DNA from: Roseibium salinum
GTDB taxonomy: Bacteria > Pseudomonadota > Alphaproteobacteria > Rhizobiales > Stappiaceae
DNA: 64,000 nucleotides
Direction of reading: 5' to 3'
NCBI RefSeq assembly: GCF_026240905.1
Contig: NZ_JAPEVI010000003.1
Span: 2,356,001-2,420,000, forward strand
Positions 1 through 10,155 of the stretch are shown here, one piece after another (positions within the stretch are counted from its first letter, which is position 1; every line of letters begins with the position of its first letter). The translations under genes and the position numbers were made by a program. Below the pieces are notes generated by a model, which worked only from the letters and a program-made list of their open reading frames with translations, had not been told where the DNA came from and searched no databases.

Positions 1-15
1 GACGTCAAAGACCTG

Positions 16-64
16 TGGCCCTCCGATCCCGGCTCGCGCTGCGCTTGGCCGGGATGACGACGGA
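16..64. repeat. Dispersed palindromic repeat, copy 1
   Basis: Intergenic element downstream of nadC. It forms a hairpin with arms ATCCCGGC and GCCGGGAT around a GC-rich loop containing CGCGCTGCGC. Nearly the same sequence recurs at 44741-44788 and 60064-60113 in this orientation, and as a reverse-complement relative at 59836-59870 and 63206-63246. All copies lie between genes, and some substitutions keep the stem paired, so this looks like a REP-like family. Its function cannot be read from the sequence. Confidence 0.7.
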
Positions 65-95
65 AAACCAGAAAAATTATAGGCAACGCGCCGGA

Positions 96-959
96 TCAGG
101 AGATCGCGATATCGAGCCCGAGATCCAGAACTGGCGCCGAATGGGTGATCCAGCCTGAGGAAATCAGGTCCACCCCGGCCTCGGCCACGGCCTTGACCGT
201 GTCGAGTTCGATGCCGCCGGACGCCTCCAGCAGCACCCGGCCCGCGGCGATGCCGACCGCCTGCTTCAGCATTTCCGGCGGCATGTTGTCGAGCATGACG
301 ACATCGGGACCGGCGGTCAGTGCCTCTTCCAGCTGTTCCAGCGTATCGACTTCCACCTCGATCTTGACAAGGTGCCCGGCGAAGGCCCTGGCCGCATTGA
401 CGGCCAAGGCCACGCCACCGGCGACGGCAATATGATTGTCCTTGATCAGGATGGCGTCATCCAGCCCGAAACGGTGATTGGCACCGCCACCGCATCTGAC
501 CGCGTATTTCTCGAAAGCGCGCAAACCGGGCGTCGTCTTGCGGGTGCAGACTATATCCGCCTTCGTATGCGCGATCAGGTCGGCGAACCTGGACGTTGCC
601 GTCGCGATGCCGGACAGGTGGCCGAGATAGTTCAGGGCGACGCGTTCGGCGGAAAGCAGGGCGCGCGCGGGGCCTTCGATCCGGGCAACCACGTCCCCCG
701 CCGCAAGCCGGTCGCCATCCTGGCCAATCTGCTCGAAACGCAAGGCGGTGTCCGTCTGCCGGAAGGCGCTTTCGGCAAATCCGATCCCTGCCAGAACGCC
801 GGGTTTGCGGGACGAGATGACGGCGGTTGCCTGAGCCTCCGCCGGAAGGGTCGCCTGGCTGGTTATGTCGCCGGCCCGGCCCCAGTCCTCCAGCAACGCC
901 GCCTTGACCGCGTCATCGATCATCAGTTGCGGCAGGCAGGGCAGGTTCTTAGCGCTCAT
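96..959 (-). CDS. nadC: Nicotinate-nucleotide pyrophosphorylase (carboxylating) / quinolinate phosphoribosyltransferase
   Basis: Converts quinolinate and PRPP to nicotinate mononucleotide, CO2 and pyrophosphate, the third step of de novo NAD synthesis in the cytosol. The 287-residue length is normal. Visible family motifs are the RKTTPGLR segment that binds quinolinate carboxylates, the acidic EVEVD strand, LDNMPP, and EASGGI near the C-terminus that contacts the phosphates. It is the last gene of a minus-strand nadA-nadB-nadC operon, 12 bp after nadB, so it probably depends on the nadA promoter. Nothing unusual is seen, and the product is secure from motifs and context together. Confidence 0.95.
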   Translation of the reverse strand: MSAKNLPCLPQLMIDDAVKAALLEDWGRAGDITSQATLPAEAQATAVISSRKPGVLAGIGFAESAFRQTDTALRFEQIGQDGDRLAAGDVVARIEGPARALLSAERVALNYLGHLSGIATATSRFADLIAHTKADIVCTRKTTPGLRAFEKYAVRCGGGANHRFGLDDAILIKDNHIAVAGGVALAVNAARAFAGHLVKIEVEVDTLEQLEEALTAGPDVVMLDNMPPEMLKQAVGIAAGRVLLEASGGIELDTVKAVAEAGVDLISSGWITHSAPVLDLGLDIAIS

Positions 960-971
960 GTATCCCCCGGA

Positions 972-2573
972 TCAGGCGGTTTCGAGGGCCTCGGCGGTAA
1001 TCGCCTCGACCTCTTTCAGCGTGGTGTAGGACCTTTTGGCCATATCCGGGTTTTCCTCCGGAAAATCGTTGCGGAAGTGACCGCCACGGCTCTCCTGACG
1101 CTTCAGGGCCGAGGCCGCGATGATCTTGCCGGCCACCATCATGTTTCTGATGGACTGGCGCACGCAGACCTTTTCCGACCTGGCGATATCCGCCAGCGCT
1201 GCTTTGAGACTGTCCGCATCGCGCAGCACGCCGACATTCCTCGACATGGTCTCACGCAGCACGGTGATGGCTTCGCGCTCTTCCACGTTGCGCTGGGTCG
1301 GTAGGCCCGGCTCGTCGTCCATTTCGTTCCAGAAGGCACTGCGCGGGGTCGGCATCAGCCCCTGAATGTCCTCGGCGATACGCGCGGCGAAGACAACAGC
1401 TTCCAGCAGGGAATTGGACGCAAGCCGGTTGGCCCCGTGAGCGCCGGTGGAGGCCACTTCTCCCGCGGCCCAAAGGCCATCCAGCGATGTGCGTCCATTG
1501 GCATCGGTCAGCACGCCGCCCATGTGGTAGTGCTCGGCAGGCGCGACCGGGATCAGATCCGTTGCCGGGTCGATGCCCGCGGCGCTTGCGGCGGCATAAA
1601 CGGTCGGGAAATCGTCCTTGAACCTGGCTCCGACCGCTTCCCGGCAATCCAGGAACGCACCGCGGCCAGCCGCGATTTCCCTGAAGATCGCCCTGGCGAC
1701 GACGTCGCGCGGGGCAAGTTCCAGATCCGGATGGACGCGCGCCATGAAGCGTTCTCCGGCCCGGTTGACGAGAGTTGCTCCCTCGCCGCGCAAGGCTTCC
1801 GTTGCAAGCGGTGCCGGATCCCTGCCGACATCCAGTGCCGTCGGGTGGAACTGGACGAATTCGGCATCCGCGATCACGGCCCCGGCCCGCGCGGCCATGG
1901 CAAGACCGTGGCCGTTTGCCTCATGCGGGTTGGTGGTCATGGCGAAGAGATGGCCGATACCGCCGGAGGCCAGAACGACGGCCCTTGCCGGAAAGGCGAG
2001 GCGCTCGATGCCGCCACGACGGCGTGCCAGGACGCCGGTCACATACCGGCCCTCGCCGAGGAAGGTCTCGCCGATATAATCTTCAAGGATGCGGATGGAG
2101 GGGGTCTTGCGGACGGCGCCGATCAGCGCATCCATGATCGCCTTGCCGGCCATGTCGCCGCGCACGCGCACAACACGGCTCTGGGAATGGGCCGCTTCGC
2201 GGGAGAATTTCAGCCGCCCCTCCAGGTCGTGGTCGAACGGAACGCCATAGGACAGCAGGTCATGGACCCGCTGGCTGCCCTCGCGGGTCATCTGGTCGAC
2301 GATCTTTTGCTCGCAGATCCCGCAACCGGCCGCGAGCGTGTCGTCCCGGTGCTTTTCGACCGAGTCCTGTTCGGAAATGGCCGCAGCGATGCCGCCCTGC
2401 GCCCAGGCCGAGGACGCCCCCTGCCCGATCGGCGCATTGGTGATCACCGTGACGGGTCGCGGACTGAGCTTCAGCGCGCAGAAGAGGCCCGCGAGACCTC
2501 CCCCCAGTATGACGACATCATCCACATCCTTGCCGAGATGGGCAGGTGCAAAATCGGCTACCGAGACGGCCAT
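972..2573 (-). CDS. nadB: L-aspartate oxidase
   Basis: FAD enzyme oxidising L-aspartate to iminoaspartate, which NadA condenses with dihydroxyacetone phosphate. The 533 residues start with an acidic leader, then the dinucleotide-binding GGGLAGL loop near residue 25. The succinate-dehydrogenase/fumarate-reductase family pattern follows: [15 protein letters not shown] flavin loop, [23 protein letters not shown], and the HYHMGGV and [13 protein letters not shown] segments that hold FAD and substrate. The C-terminus carries the helical fumarate-reductase-type tail. It sits between nadA (189 bp upstream) and nadC (12 bp downstream). The gap to nadA contains a strong hairpin that may tune nadBC relative to nadA. 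Confidence 0.95.
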   Translation of the reverse strand: MAVSVADFAPAHLGKDVDDVVILGGGLAGLFCALKLSPRPVTVITNAPIGQGASSAWAQGGIAAAISEQDSVEKHRDDTLAAGCGICEQKIVDQMTREGSQRVHDLLSYGVPFDHDLEGRLKFSREAAHSQSRVVRVRGDMAGKAIMDALIGAVRKTPSIRILEDYIGETFLGEGRYVTGVLARRRGGIERLAFPARAVVLASGGIGHLFAMTTNPHEANGHGLAMAARAGAVIADAEFVQFHPTALDVGRDPAPLATEALRGEGATLVNRAGERFMARVHPDLELAPRDVVARAIFREIAAGRGAFLDCREAVGARFKDDFPTVYAAASAAGIDPATDLIPVAPAEHYHMGGVLTDANGRTSLDGLWAAGEVASTGAHGANRLASNSLLEAVVFAARIAEDIQGLMPTPRSAFWNEMDDEPGLPTQRNVEEREAITVLRETMSRNVGVLRDADSLKAALADIARSEKVCVRQSIRNMMVAGKIIAASALKRQESRGGHFRNDFPEENPDMAKRSYTTLKEVEAITAEALETA

Positions 2574-2704
2574 GGGATCGTTCCTGGAACAGTGTGGGCA
2601 TCGCCCGAAGGACTTCCGTACGTGGCTGCGCCGGAAGAAAACGCAAGATCAGCAAAGGCTCAATCGGATGCGACCAAACGTCCAATAGCTGATCGGTGTT
2701 GCCG

Positions 2705-2736
2705 AGCATCCTGCGTCCAACTGAACGCAGGATGCT
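2705..2736 (-). promoter_or_regulatory. Intercistronic hairpin between nadA and nadB
   Basis: A perfect 12-bp inverted repeat (AGCATCCTGCGT and its complement) with an 8-nt loop lies just after the nadA stop codon, in the 189-bp nadA-nadB gap. In the transcribed (minus) strand no run of U follows the stem, so it is a poor intrinsic terminator. A stabilising or processing stem at the 3' end of nadA mRNA fits better. Its position is seen directly; the role is inference. Confidence 0.5.
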
Positions 2737-2762
2737 TCTTACGCGGTTTAGGGTGTGGCCGC

Positions 2763-3845
2763 TCAGATTTTCAAGTTGATCATCCGCTCCACGGCGACGC
2801 GGGCCTTTTCGGCGACCGCAGGGTCAACCACAACTTCTTCCTTCATCTCGAGCAATGCGTCGAGAATCTTGTCCAGCGTGATCCGCTTCATGTGCGGGCA
2901 CAGGTTGCACGGGCGGATGTAATCGACCCCCGGCGTCTCGCTGGCGACGTTGTCGGCCATCGAGCACTCGGTGACCATCATCACCTTCTTGGGCCGCTCG
3001 GTCTTGACCCAGTTGATCATATGGGCGGTCGAGCCGGAGAAATCGGCTTCCGCCACGACCTCGGGCGGGCATTCCGGGTGCGCGATGATCTTCACGCCCG
3101 GCTCGATCTTGCGGTAGTCGCGAAGTTCCTGCCCGGTGAAGCGCTCATGGACCTCGCAGGCGCCGTCCCAGGTCAGGACCTCGACATCGGTCTTGTTGCC
3201 GACATTCGCCGCCAGGTATTTGTCCGGAATCAGGAACACCTTGTCGACGCCGAAGCTTTCGACCACCTGCAGAGCATTTGAAGAGGTGCAGCAGATGTCG
3301 CACTCGGCCTTCACTTCCGCAGATGTGTTCACATAGGTGATGATCGGCACGCCCGGATTGCGTTCGCGCAGGGCCCGCACGTCGGCTCCGGTGATCGATT
3401 CGGCCAGCGAACAGCCCGCCTTCATGTCCGGAATGAGGACTGTCTTTTCCGGGCTCAGGATCTTCGAAGTTTCGGCCATGAAGTGCACGCCGCACTGGAC
3501 AATCACATCGGCGTCCGTCCGGGTTGCCTCGATGGCGAGCTGCAGGCTGTCGCCGACGATGTCCGCGACACCGTGATAGATGTCGGGTGTCATGTAGTTA
3601 TGCGCCAGCACGACCGCGTTGCGCTTCTTCTTCAGCTCGTTGATCGCATGGATGGTCGGCGCCAGGGCCGGCCATTCGATGGCCGGGATGATGTGCTTGA
3701 CCTTTTCGTAGATCGGCGCGGTCGCTTCCGCGATCTCCGGCGTATAGCGCAGATCCGGCCGATCCAGCTTGCCGAAGCGCTCCAAAGCAGTCAGACCGCG
3801 TTCGATCGGTGCGCCGACCGGGACAGTTGTCTGGGCAATGGTCAT
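2763..3845 (-). CDS. nadA: Quinolinate synthase (4Fe-4S)
   Basis: Condenses iminoaspartate with dihydroxyacetone phosphate to quinolinate using a [4Fe-4S] cluster. The 360-residue chain shows the three-fold NadA architecture: [21 protein letters not shown] near the N-terminus, [14 protein letters not shown] with a cluster cysteine, the [10 protein letters not shown] cysteine region, HPECPPEV, and the C-terminal [12 protein letters not shown] cysteine motif. It is first in the nadABC operon. The start is the ATG just after a GGAGG-like purine stretch (GAGGTCGTC on the minus strand). A near-perfect palindrome 60 bp upstream is a likely NAD-responsive operator. Confidence 0.95.
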   Translation of the reverse strand: MTIAQTTVPVGAPIERGLTALERFGKLDRPDLRYTPEIAEATAPIYEKVKHIIPAIEWPALAPTIHAINELKKKRNAVVLAHNYMTPDIYHGVADIVGDSLQLAIEATRTDADVIVQCGVHFMAETSKILSPEKTVLIPDMKAGCSLAESITGADVRALRERNPGVPIITYVNTSAEVKAECDICCTSSNALQVVESFGVDKVFLIPDKYLAANVGNKTDVEVLTWDGACEVHERFTGQELRDYRKIEPGVKIIAHPECPPEVVAEADFSGSTAHMINWVKTERPKKVMMVTECSMADNVASETPGVDYIRPCNLCPHMKRITLDKILDALLEMKEEVVVDPAVAEKARVAVERMINLKI

Positions 3846-4295
3846 GACGACCTCCGTTTTTGTTTACGGACCGCAGAACGTTTGCATCGGGTCCGTGTAA
3901 ACACTTATACTCAGTTTGAGCATATTAGAAACAAAAGAAAACGGGCACTGAGGCCCATACCTTTTGCTCTTTCAGAGCTTATATAATGGTCCCGGCCTCA
4001 AAAATCCATCACTTTCCTGATAATTTCGACATCATAAAATTTTCCTCTTTTCCCGCAGAAGGTTACCCGAAATTTCCCCTCCGGGTCCAGTCGGCCATCC
4101 GGAGCCGGATCGGGAATGACCGCCGTGATCGAAGGCTTTGTAGCAAATCACTGGCCTCAGTCGATGACAGGAGCAGGTGGAAAAGCATTCTCCATAGCAT
4201 CCATTCCATTTCTTGATGCATCGATCAAAATTACGCGCTTTATCAAGCCGGCGCCGCGGATTATCTTATCGTCAATCTACGATGAGAGGATACCG
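3846..4295. other. Intergenic region between nadA and the MFS gene
   Basis: 450 bp between divergent genes, more AT-rich than its neighbours from about 3900 to 4060. It holds the nadA promoter and operator on the left. On the right, 68 bp before the MFS start, is a short inverted repeat TTGAT-GCATCG-ATCAA (4213-4228) that could be a regulator site. No convincing coding sequence is seen. Confidence 0.5.
3906..3924 (-). promoter_or_regulatory. Palindromic operator upstream of nadABC (NadQ-like)
   Basis: TATACTCA-GTT-TGAGCATA is an inverted repeat with one mismatch, 61-79 bp upstream of nadA. In alphaproteobacteria nadABC is commonly controlled by NadQ, a Nudix-related repressor, and this palindrome resembles the operator I remember for that family. 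A second looser repeat (TGTTTACGGACC with GGTCCGTGTAAACA) overlaps the nadA side of it. The palindrome is seen directly; assignment to NadQ is inference, and no nadQ gene is in this window. Confidence 0.5.
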
Positions 4296-5531
4296 ATGAC
4301 TGCTGCGGTCCCAGCCGGACGTGCCGGCCCGAACATTCCGCTGGTGATTGCCTGCGGCTGTCTGATTGCGCTGATTTCCTTCGGGCCACGCTCGGCGATG
4401 GGGCTGTTTTTCCAGCCCATGACCGAGGCGCGCGACTGGAACCGCGAAATCTTCGCGCTGGCGATTGCCATCCAGAATCTGATGTGGGGCATCGGCCAGC
4501 CGGTCGCCGGCATGATGGCCGACCGCTTCGGCACATGGAAGACCATGACGATCGGCGCCGTTCTCTACGCGGCCGGCCTGATCCTGATGATCGATGCCAC
4601 AAGCGCGGTCGCCCTCCACGTCTCCGCCGGCGTGCTCATCGGTCTCGGCATCGCGTTTTCGTCGTTTTCCCTGGTCCTGGCCTCCTTCGGTCGCGCCGTG
4701 ACGCCGGCACAGCGTTCGCTCGCCTTCGGCATCGGAACGGCGTCCGGTTCGCTCGGACAGTTCCTGTTCGCACCGCTTGGCGGGGCGCTGATCGCCAATA
4801 TCGGCTGGCAGGACACGCTGATCGTCTTCACCGGGCTGATCGCCCTCGTGCCGTTTCTGGCCATCGCGCTCAAGGGGAAGTCGGAATACCCGAAGGGCGG
4901 CAATCCGGCGCACGATCAAAAGCTGATGTCCGCCATGGCGGAAGCTTTCGGCACCAGGGGCTTCATTCTGCTGACCCTCGGCTTCTTCGTCTGCGGGTTT
5001 CACGTCGCCTTCATCACCGTCCACCTGCCGCCCTATATCGCCGATCTCGGTCTGGATCCGGCCTGGGGAGCCACCGCGATTGCGCTGATCGGCCTGTGCA
5101 ACGTCGTCGGCTCGCTCGCCTCCGGCTATATCGGCGGCCGCTATTCGAAGCCGATGTTCCTGTCGCTGATCTATATCGGACGGGCGATCGCGATCTTCGC
5201 CTTCATCATGCTGCCGGTCACGCCGGTTTCGGTGCTGGTCTTTTCCGGCGTCATGGGGCTGCTGTGGCTTTCCACCGTGCCGCCGACATCCGGGCTCGTC
5301 GCGGTCATGTTCGGCCCGCGCTACATGGCCACCCTGTTCGGCTTCGTGTTCCTCTCCCACCAGATCGGCGCCTTCCTCGGCGTCTGGCTGGGCGGCAGGC
5401 TCTATGACGAAACCGGCTCCTATGACGCCATCTGGTGGTGCGGCATTGCCCTCGGCATCTTCGCGGCAATCATCCACTGGCCGATCGAGGAAAAACCGGT
5501 GCCACGGCTGGCACAGCAGGCAGCGGAATAG
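4296..5531 (+). CDS. MFS transporter (OFA-like family)
   Basis: 411-residue inner-membrane secondary transporter. Twelve hydrophobic segments are visible, with the MFS loop 2-3 signature as GMMADRFGTWK near residue 75 and an equivalent loop GYIGGRYSKP in the second half. The N-terminal helix ISFGPRSAMGLFFQPM resembles the oxalate/formate-antiporter-like MFS branch, whose members carry small carboxylates, but substrate cannot be assigned. I chose the ATG at 4296 over an upstream in-frame ATG because GAGAGGA sits 5 nt before it and the upstream extension has no transporter character. It is monocistronic and divergent from nadA. Confidence 0.85.
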   Translation: MTAAVPAGRAGPNIPLVIACGCLIALISFGPRSAMGLFFQPMTEARDWNREIFALAIAIQNLMWGIGQPVAGMMADRFGTWKTMTIGAVLYAAGLILMIDATSAVALHVSAGVLIGLGIAFSSFSLVLASFGRAVTPAQRSLAFGIGTASGSLGQFLFAPLGGALIANIGWQDTLIVFTGLIALVPFLAIALKGKSEYPKGGNPAHDQKLMSAMAEAFGTRGFILLTLGFFVCGFHVAFITVHLPPYIADLGLDPAWGATAIALIGLCNVVGSLASGYIGGRYSKPMFLSLIYIGRAIAIFAFIMLPVTPVSVLVFSGVMGLLWLSTVPPTSGLVAVMFGPRYMATLFGFVFLSHQIGAFLGVWLGGRLYDETGSYDAIWWCGIALGIFAAIIHWPIEEKPVPRLAQQAAE

Positions 5532-5546
5532 TGGGACCGGAACAAT

Positions 5547-5957
5547 CTAGGAATCGAGGTTCTCGGAAAATACAGAGAAGACCGTTGATAGCATCTCAAT
5601 ATTGATGCGATCCGCCATGAGCGCTTTAATATAAACTGCAAAGAACTCGTCGGCCGGCTCATTTAGTCGCGTGGCGTTCAGTTCGAGAAACACCAGGGCT
5701 GACTGGAACGCCACCCGTTTGTTCCCGTCAACCAGTGCATGAGCCTTTCCGATCCCATAGACATATTCGCTTGCAAGCAAGAATCGGCTGCCTGTTCCCC
5801 CATAGTGGTATCTATTCACGGGGCGTTCCAATGCGGCGGCAAGATCATCCGGGCGAATGAGTTCCACACGGTGGGAAGGATAGAGTTCCGCGACAACTTC
5901 TATGATTTCCGCAAGCTGATCGAAGGACAGCCACTCCGGCTCTCCCGGCAGTTTCAT
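5547..5957 (-). CDS. Doc-type (Fic/DOC superfamily) toxin
   Basis: 136-residue protein with the Doc catalytic motif as HALVDGNKR around residues 73-81, matching HxFx[D/N]xNKR except Leu for Phe. Doc toxins phosphorylate and inactivate elongation factor Tu. The upstream stretch GTGSRFLLASEYVYGIGKAHA and the helix FQSALVFLELNA are typical of the fold. Its start codon overlaps the stop of the upstream small gene by 4 nt (ATGA), the usual antitoxin-toxin arrangement. It lies between core genes as an accessory insertion with slightly lower GC. The toxin-family call is firm; activity is unproven. Confidence 0.8.
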   Translation of the reverse strand: MKLPGEPEWLSFDQLAEIIEVVAELYPSHRVELIRPDDLAAALERPVNRYHYGGTGSRFLLASEYVYGIGKAHALVDGNKRVAFQSALVFLELNATRLNEPADEFFAVYIKALMADRINIEMLSTVFSVFSENLDS

Positions 5958-6181
5958 TCTCCCAACGACCTCATGGTCGCGGCAAACCGCCGATTGTTCT
6001 CCAGCACCATCTCACGAATACTCCGTCGCCCTGTTACGCTGTTTCTGCTACCCAATTTTTCTTGCTTCTGGTTGGGCTTAGACTCGTTTCGCGGTGACAT
6101 CTTCCATTCCGATTTGTCGCGTTGTTTCTTCGACTTGGTGTTCATGCACGTTCCAGTCCAACGAATAGTTGTTTCGATCAT
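5954..6181 (-). CDS. Small basic protein, putative antitoxin partner of the Doc-like toxin
   Basis: 75 codons (63 if translation starts at the second Met, 6145), ending in the 4-nt ATGA overlap with the toxin gene. It is not recognisable as Phd: there is no clear N-terminal DNA-binding fold. The central part is rich in Lys, Arg, Gln and Ser (KKQRDK, KPNQKQEK) and the C-terminal 20 residues (REMVLENNRRFAATMRSLGE) look helical, as expected for a toxin-wrapping tail. No good ribosome-binding site is seen at either start. The antitoxin role rests on position only. Confidence 0.5.
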   Translation of the reverse strand: MIETTIRWTGTCMNTKSKKQRDKSEWKMSPRNESKPNQKQEKLGSRNSVTGRRSIREMVLENNRRFAATMRSLGE

Positions 6182-6223
6182 ACACCAACTTAGGGATTCA
6201 CCATAGCCGAAGCGAGATTGCTC

Positions 6224-8311
6224 CTACCCGGCCACCTTGGAGAAATCCGCCACAACATGGGTCGCGTCGCGGATCTCGTCGAGGAGACGCAGGCGGTTCA
6301 TGCGCAGCGCCGGGTCGTCCGCATTGACTAGTATCTCTTCGAAGAACCTGTCCACGGGCGCGCGCAGCCTGGAAAGGGCTTCCATGGCGCCCTCGAAATC
6401 CTCGGCCTCGACGGCCCTGGCGGCTTCGGCGCGGGCCGTGTCGATGGCGGCGGCGAGGTCGATTTCCGCCTGTTCCAGGAAGTGATCCGCATGCGGCCTG
6501 CCGGTGACCGGCTCGCCGTCCTTCTTCTCTTCCGCCTTCAGGATATTGACCGCGCGCTTGTAGCCGGCAAGCAGGTTCGCGCCGTCATCGGAGGAAATGA
6601 ACGCGCCGAGCGCCTCGACGCGCCTGACCACCATGAGCAGGTCGTCCTGCCCATCCAGCGCGAAGACGGCATCGATCAGGTCGTGACGGGCGCCCTCGTC
6701 CTTCAGGTGCACCTTCAGGCGGTCGGCGAAGAAGGTGAGCAGGTCGGCAACGAGCGCTGTCGGATCTTCGGTTTTGACAGAGAGCCGGTTCGAGGCCGAC
6801 AGGATGGCCTCTCCGAGCCCGAGCCTCAGATTGTTTTCCAGAACGATCCGGATCACGCCAAGCGCGGCGCGGCGCAGCGCGTAAGGGTCCTTGGAGCCGG
6901 TCGGTTTTTCATCGATGGCCCAGAAGCCGGCGAGCAGGTCCAGCTTTTCCGCCAGTGCAACGGCGATGGCGACCGGGTCCGACGGCACGCTGTCGGTGGG
7001 GCCCTGCGGTTTGTAGTGTTCCTCAATGGCCGCTGCCACCGAGGCGTCTTCGCCCTGGGCGAGCGCATAGTAGCGCCCCATCAGGCCCTGCAGCTCGGGA
7101 AACTCATAGACCATCTGCGAGACAAGATCCGCCTTGGCAAGTTCGGCGGCCCGCCTGGCTCTTGCGTCATCGGCGCCGACGAGCGGCGCCAGTTCGGCGG
7201 AAAGCGCGATCAGGCGCTGCACGCGCTCGCCGACGCTGCCCAGTTTTTCGTGGAACTTGACTTCGTCCAGCTTCGGCAGGTTGGCGGAGAGATCGGTCTT
7301 CAGGTCCGTATCCCAGAAGAAGCGCGCGTCCGAAAGCCGTGCCCTGATTACCTTCTCGTTGCCGGCGACGATCATCTTGCCGCCGTCCGCGGCGACGATG
7401 TTCGACACCAGCACGAATTGGTTGGCAAGCCGCCCGGTCGCCGGGTTCTTCAGGACGAAGCATTTCTGGTTGGCACGGATGGTCAGCCGGATGCACTCGT
7501 CCGGGATCGTCAGGAAGTCCTCGTCGAACGTGCCGGTCAGGACCACGGGCCATTCCACCAGGCCCGCAACCTCTTCCAGAAGGCCCGGATCCTCGACCAG
7601 GTCCAGCCCCAGCGCCAGCGCCCGGTCCTTGGCGTCGTTGAGGATCATGTCCTTTCGCCGGTCCGCGTCGAGCACGACCTTGTGCTTCTCCAGACCGGTG
7701 GCGTAGTCGTCGAACCGGCGCACGCCGAAGGCCTCATTGGCGAGGAACCGGTGGCCGCGGGTCGTCTTGCCGGCCTGGATGCCGTCAAATTCGAAGGGGA
7801 CGACATCCGGTTCTTCCGTTTCCGGGCCGAAGGTCGCGACGATGGAATGGAGCGGGCGAACCCAGCGTGTGGAGGCAGATCCCCAGCGCATGGATTTCGG
7901 CCAAGGGAAATTGCGCAGGATGCCCGGCATGAAATCCGCGATGATGTCGATCGCGGCGCGGCCCGGCTTTTCGATCACCGCCACATAGAAGTCGCCCTTC
8001 TTGGGGTCGCTGTGAACACTTGCCTCCTCGATGGAAGACAGGCCCGCACCGCGCAAAAATCCTTCGACCGCCTTTTCCGGGGAACCGACGCGCGGGCCCT
8101 TGCGCTCCTCCCGGGTGGCAGCGGAGCCGGCCGGAATGCCGGCGACATGCAGCGCCAGGCGCCGCGGCGTGGCAAAGGCGCGTGCGCCCTCATAATGCAA
8201 ACCGGCGTCCACCAAGGCATTGGTCACAAGCGATTTCAGATCTTCGGCCGCCTTGCGTTGCATACGGGCCGGAATTTCTTCGCTGAACAGCTCAAGAAGA
8301 AGATCGGGCAT
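6224..8311 (-). CDS. glyS: Glycyl-tRNA synthetase beta subunit
   Basis: Beta chain of the bacterial alpha2beta2 glycyl-tRNA synthetase; it binds and positions tRNA-Gly for the catalytic alpha chain. The 695 residues begin [18 protein letters not shown], the canonical GlyS N-terminus, so I take the internal Met at 8311 and not an upstream Met 21 codons earlier. Family segments include [25 protein letters not shown], and the C-terminal HD-like and anticodon-binding region ending [13 protein letters not shown]. The gene is 4.5 kb from glyQ, so the two subunits are not in a tight operon here. Confidence 0.95.
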   Translation of the reverse strand: MPDLLLELFSEEIPARMQRKAAEDLKSLVTNALVDAGLHYEGARAFATPRRLALHVAGIPAGSAATREERKGPRVGSPEKAVEGFLRGAGLSSIEEASVHSDPKKGDFYVAVIEKPGRAAIDIIADFMPGILRNFPWPKSMRWGSASTRWVRPLHSIVATFGPETEEPDVVPFEFDGIQAGKTTRGHRFLANEAFGVRRFDDYATGLEKHKVVLDADRRKDMILNDAKDRALALGLDLVEDPGLLEEVAGLVEWPVVLTGTFDEDFLTIPDECIRLTIRANQKCFVLKNPATGRLANQFVLVSNIVAADGGKMIVAGNEKVIRARLSDARFFWDTDLKTDLSANLPKLDEVKFHEKLGSVGERVQRLIALSAELAPLVGADDARARRAAELAKADLVSQMVYEFPELQGLMGRYYALAQGEDASVAAAIEEHYKPQGPTDSVPSDPVAIAVALAEKLDLLAGFWAIDEKPTGSKDPYALRRAALGVIRIVLENNLRLGLGEAILSASNRLSVKTEDPTALVADLLTFFADRLKVHLKDEGARHDLIDAVFALDGQDDLLMVVRRVEALGAFISSDDGANLLAGYKRAVNILKAEEKKDGEPVTGRPHADHFLEQAEIDLAAAIDTARAEAARAVEAEDFEGAMEALSRLRAPVDRFFEEILVNADDPALRMNRLRLLDEIRDATHVVADFSKVAG

Positions 8312-8530
8312 GGAAAATTTGGCCTTTGGTGTTGGTGGGACGCCACCGGAGAGGGATTGGGCGTCCGTTACCAAGACATTGGCGTCTTGTCACCCCTTTT
8401 CCATTTCCGACCCGCCATGGCTCACCCAACGGCCTTTTCGGCGGGTGCATGACGCTGGTTTCATTCTTCTTCAACAAATACATGCCAAGTTGAGCGCGAA
8501 ACAGCAGCATGATCTCGCAGGAAAGATTAC

Positions 8531-10111
8531 GTGACGAACCGGGTAGCAGCAGATAATCGTCACTTGACTCGCTCGATGGTTGCACTTCTCTCCGTAGTAA
8601 TCGTCAGTTTTACCAGCCTTCAGATCTCCATCTACGCATTTCCCGACGCGATACCAGGCTATGGTCCCCGAAATTTCGAGATCTTTGCAAGCGTGCTGCT
8701 TTTCGTTGCCGTTTTCGGCCTCGGATACGGCATATGGGCGACCCGGCAGCTGCAGAAGGAGCTGAAGGTCAGGTCTTCGGCCCATTCGGAGGCGCTGGAA
8801 CTTGCCCAGCATGATCCGCTCACCGGCCTGCCGAACCGGCGCCGACTTCTGGCCGCCTTTGGCGATCTGACGCGTGGGCTGGACCCCGATAGTTTCCGGG
8901 CGGTCATGATGCTCGACCTGGACGGCTTCAAGCCCATCAACGATGTCTACGGCCATGCGTTCGGCGACAATCTCCTGCGCAGCTTCGCCGACCGGCTCAG
9001 CGAAACCGTGGGCAAGGAAGGCATCGTGGCGCGCCTGGGCGGCGATGAATTCGCCATCGTCTCACCCATCTTCCGGGACAAATCCGAAGCCTCGGGGTTT
9101 GCCCGGCGCCTCCTGACGCGGATCGGCGACCGGTTCGAAATCGGCGGCCGGCAGATTTCGGTGGGTACCGGCATCGGCATCGCTCTTCATCCGCAGGACG
9201 GCTACGCAATCACCGAACTTCTGCGCCGGGCCGACATCGCCCTTTACCGGGCCAAGTCCTCCGGACGTTCGACCTACCGTTTCTTCGAAGTGGACATGGA
9301 CGCCTCGATCCTGCACCGGACCCTGCTGGAGCAGCGGCTGCGCCTGGCGATCGCGGATGGGGCGGTCCTGGTGCACTTCCAGCCCATCCTGGACATGGAC
9401 ACCAGCCGCATTGCCGGGTTCGAGGCTCTGGCGCGCTGGTCCGACAGTGATTTCGGCGATGTACAGCCCGAAGAGTTCATACCGATCGCGGAAGATTGCG
9501 GCATCATCCATGAGTTGACCCGTCACCTCCTGGCACAAGCCTGCGAAGCGGCAAAATCCTGGCCGGAAGAGCTCTATCTCTCCTTCAACCTGTCTCCCGT
9601 GCAGCTGCAGGACCTGTCCCTTCCCGACCAGATCGTTGCTATCCTGGAAGAATGCGGCCTTCCCGCAAAGAGACTGTCGCTGGAAATCACCGAAACCTCG
9701 CTGGTCAAGAACCCGGAAACAGCCAGGCGCATTCTGACGGACCTGACCGAAGCGGGCATCTTCATTGCGCTCGACGATTTCGGAGCCGGTCATTCCAGCC
9801 TGAGCTACCTGCGGGATTTTCCAATCAGGAAAGTGAAGATCGACAAGTCGTTCACCGAGCGCATGCTGGTCGACAAGCAATGTGCCGCGATCGTCGAGGC
9901 CATCCTGGTCCTGTCAAAGGGCCTCGACATCGACGCGGTGGCAGAAGGTGTGGAACAGAACGACGTCCACAAGGCCCTGAGCTCCGCCGGTTGCCATTAC
10001 GGCCAGGGCTTCCTTTATGCCGCTGCAGTGTCCGCGGACGAGGCCATCGGGCTTATTGCCTCGCAAAAGGACGGCTGCCTGCCTTTCGGCGAAAAAACGG
10101 ACGCGGCCTGA
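8531..10111 (+). CDS. Membrane GGDEF-EAL cyclic-di-GMP enzyme
   Basis: 526 residues: two N-terminal membrane helices (about 16-37 and 49-68) bracketing a short periplasmic loop, then a GGDEF domain with intact GGDEF at 170-174, then an EAL domain. The EAL motif is at 298-300, with EITET, DDFGAGHSS and AEGVE metal- and substrate-binding segments present. Both diguanylate cyclase and phosphodiesterase sites therefore look intact. The RxxD inhibitory site before GGDEF is missing (Gly at both key positions), so product inhibition is unlikely. The start is GTG with AGGAAAG upstream. It lies opposite to and between the glyQ and glyS regions. Confidence 0.9.
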   Translation: MTNRVAADNRHLTRSMVALLSVVIVSFTSLQISIYAFPDAIPGYGPRNFEIFASVLLFVAVFGLGYGIWATRQLQKELKVRSSAHSEALELAQHDPLTGLPNRRRLLAAFGDLTRGLDPDSFRAVMMLDLDGFKPINDVYGHAFGDNLLRSFADRLSETVGKEGIVARLGGDEFAIVSPIFRDKSEASGFARRLLTRIGDRFEIGGRQISVGTGIGIALHPQDGYAITELLRRADIALYRAKSSGRSTYRFFEVDMDASILHRTLLEQRLRLAIADGAVLVHFQPILDMDTSRIAGFEALARWSDSDFGDVQPEEFIPIAEDCGIIHELTRHLLAQACEAAKSWPEELYLSFNLSPVQLQDLSLPDQIVAILEECGLPAKRLSLEITETSLVKNPETARRILTDLTEAGIFIALDDFGAGHSSLSYLRDFPIRKVKIDKSFTERMLVDKQCAAIVEAILVLSKGLDIDAVAEGVEQNDVHKALSSAGCHYGQGFLYAAAVSADEAIGLIASQKDGCLPFGEKTDAA

Positions 10112-10155
10112 CATTCTCTCGGTCAGTGTGGATGGCACTGCCGTCCCGGCCTGAC

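Noticed and set aside
6482..8452. A 656-codon frame antisense to glyS
   Set aside because: Shadow frame produced by high-GC codon bias; glyS on the other strand is unambiguous.
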